64,000 nt of DNA from Muribaculaceae bacterium. GTDB taxonomy: Bacteria > Bacteroidota > Bacteroidia > Bacteroidales > Muribaculaceae. The DNA is taken from assembly GCA_017462345.1 (NCBI GenBank), contig JAFTRI010000023.1:124001-188000 (forward strand), read 5' to 3'. Within the stretch, counting starts at the first letter, position 1. Every line of letters starts with the position of its first letter. Of the stretch, positions 63,593-64,000 are shown one piece after another. The position numbers and the translations under genes were made by a program. The notes beneath the pieces were generated by a model. That model was not told where the DNA came from, ran no database searches, and saw nothing but the letters and a program-made list of their open reading frames with translations.

Positions 63593-64000
63593 TTAGTGCC
63601 GTCGTTTCAGTATAGCAAGCGGATTGAGTGATTCCCGCTTTATTACTATAACAATATAAATGGCAAGAAGTGCGGTGCGCAGTGCAAGAGTGAGGTATTC
63701 CCACGGTGTGGAGACTGACATGCCTGTGACATATATTGCCGTTGCGATAACGAAATATGAAAGGATACGTCCGGTCTCATAGCCTATAGGATGCTTGGCT
63801 TTACCGACAAAGTAGCTTGTGACCATCATCACGCCGTAGCAGGCAAATGCTGCCCATGCGCAAGCAATGTAGCCATAGCGCGGGACAAACAGGATGTTGA
63901 GTATAAGTGTAATGGCAAGACCCAACAAGGAGAACCACATGCCCCATACGGTCTTGTCATTCAGTTTATACCATAATGAAAGATTAAAGAATATGCCGAA
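63593..64000 (-). CDS. Oligosaccharide flippase (Wzx/MOP-type), C-terminal part
   Basis: The reverse-strand frame is open from the right edge (64000) to the stop at 63593, giving 135 visible residues; the N-terminal part lies outside. GIFFNLSLWYKL, LLGLAITLILNILFVPRYGYIACAWAAFACYGVMM and two further hydrophobic segments (ILSYFVIATAIYVTG, ALLAIYIVIVIKRE) match the last four or five helices of MATE/MOP-type polysaccharide exporters, with the typical PRYGYIACAWAA. An ATG at 63940 is internal, not a real start. It probably moves lipid-linked glycan across the inner membrane for the neighbouring transferases. Confidence 0.8.
   Translation of the reverse strand, partial: FGIFFNLSLWYKLNDKTVWGMWFSLLGLAITLILNILFVPRYGYIACAWAAFACYGVMMVTSYFVGKAKHPIGYETGRILSYFVIATAIYVTGMSVSTPWEYLTLALRTALLAIYIVIVIKRESLNPLAILKRRH

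Noticed and set aside
63941..64000. ATG at 63940 as the start of a 115-residue protein
   Set aside because: The frame continues upstream to the window edge with conserved flippase-like residues, so the ATG is internal.
1..64000. tRNA, rRNA, insertion sequences or prophage genes
   Set aside because: All gaps over 100 bases were read on both strands; no cloverleaf, rRNA block, transposase, integrase or phage gene was recognised.

Overview
The window looks like a chromosomal segment of a member of the order Bacteroidales (Bacteroidota), possibly a Muribaculaceae-like gut organism; the family-level guess is inference only. Supporting signs seen directly are: many copies of the Bacteroidota -7 promoter box (TAnnTTTG) just upstream of genes, several with a TTTG -33 element 19-20 bases away; lipoproteins with an acidic stretch after the lipobox cysteine; a PorZ-type component of the type IX secretion system (T9SS) and large cargo proteins with T9SS-type C-terminal sorting domains; and few Shine-Dalgarno-like sites. 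No tRNA, rRNA, insertion sequence, phage or CRISPR array was recognised.

Layout. 1-707 is the 3' end of metY. 739-10953 is a surface-glycan (probably LPS core or O-glycan) locus: UDP-galactopyranose mutase, a WaaP-like LPS kinase and eight glycosyltransferases of several families (GT2-like, capsule-synthesis-like, GT90, GT8, GT4), on mixed strands and visibly AT-richer than its surroundings. It ends in about 480 bases of decayed sequence that contains an inverted, broken copy of the start of one of its own glycosyltransferases. 11434-13266 is an MsbA-like ABC exporter. 13485-25973 holds a TGS-like/uridine-kinase-like fusion, a small lipoprotein, an outer-membrane barrel plus 588-residue lipoprotein operon, argS, a BI-1 protein, a MATE exporter, nadB, a DUF4294 protein and an Lrp/AsnC regulator. 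26532-36218 holds a GH13 lipoprotein and a giant (2625-residue) subtilisin-like T9SS cargo.

36366-38090 is an AAA/DUF4143 ATPase with an elaborate leader: a palindrome, a -7 box, a 31-codon ORF overlapping an intrinsic terminator, and three 33-bp tandem repeats. 38091-42804 holds an SDR epimerase with a small membrane protein, then dapB-lepB-wbqC-like and a convergent unknown gene. 42839-49655 is a long minus-strand run, nadA-leuS-rdgB-porZ-unknown, with lower GC than argS or dapB. An AT-rich region full of inverted repeats (49656-50125) separates it from a 1167-residue T9SS cargo. 53755-64000 holds a SpoU-type methyltransferase, ribF, a HAD hydrolase, a Na/Pi cotransporter with PhoU-like tail, an orphan OmpR-type regulator with rnhB, and a minus-strand run of flippase-DUF389-glycosyltransferase-radical SAM-LD-carboxypeptidase.

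A common theme is the cell surface: LPS-type glycan synthesis and export, signal peptidase, murein recycling, lipoproteins and T9SS machinery with two cargos. In Porphyromonas PorZ belongs to the T9SS attachment complex that joins cargo to A-LPS, so the glycan genes and the T9SS genes may act on the same product; that link is inference. The most promising undescribed items are the attenuator-like leader of the AAA/DUF4143 gene, the barrel/lipoprotein pair, the glycosyltransferase relic, and two genes whose -7 box lies exactly four bases before the ATG.
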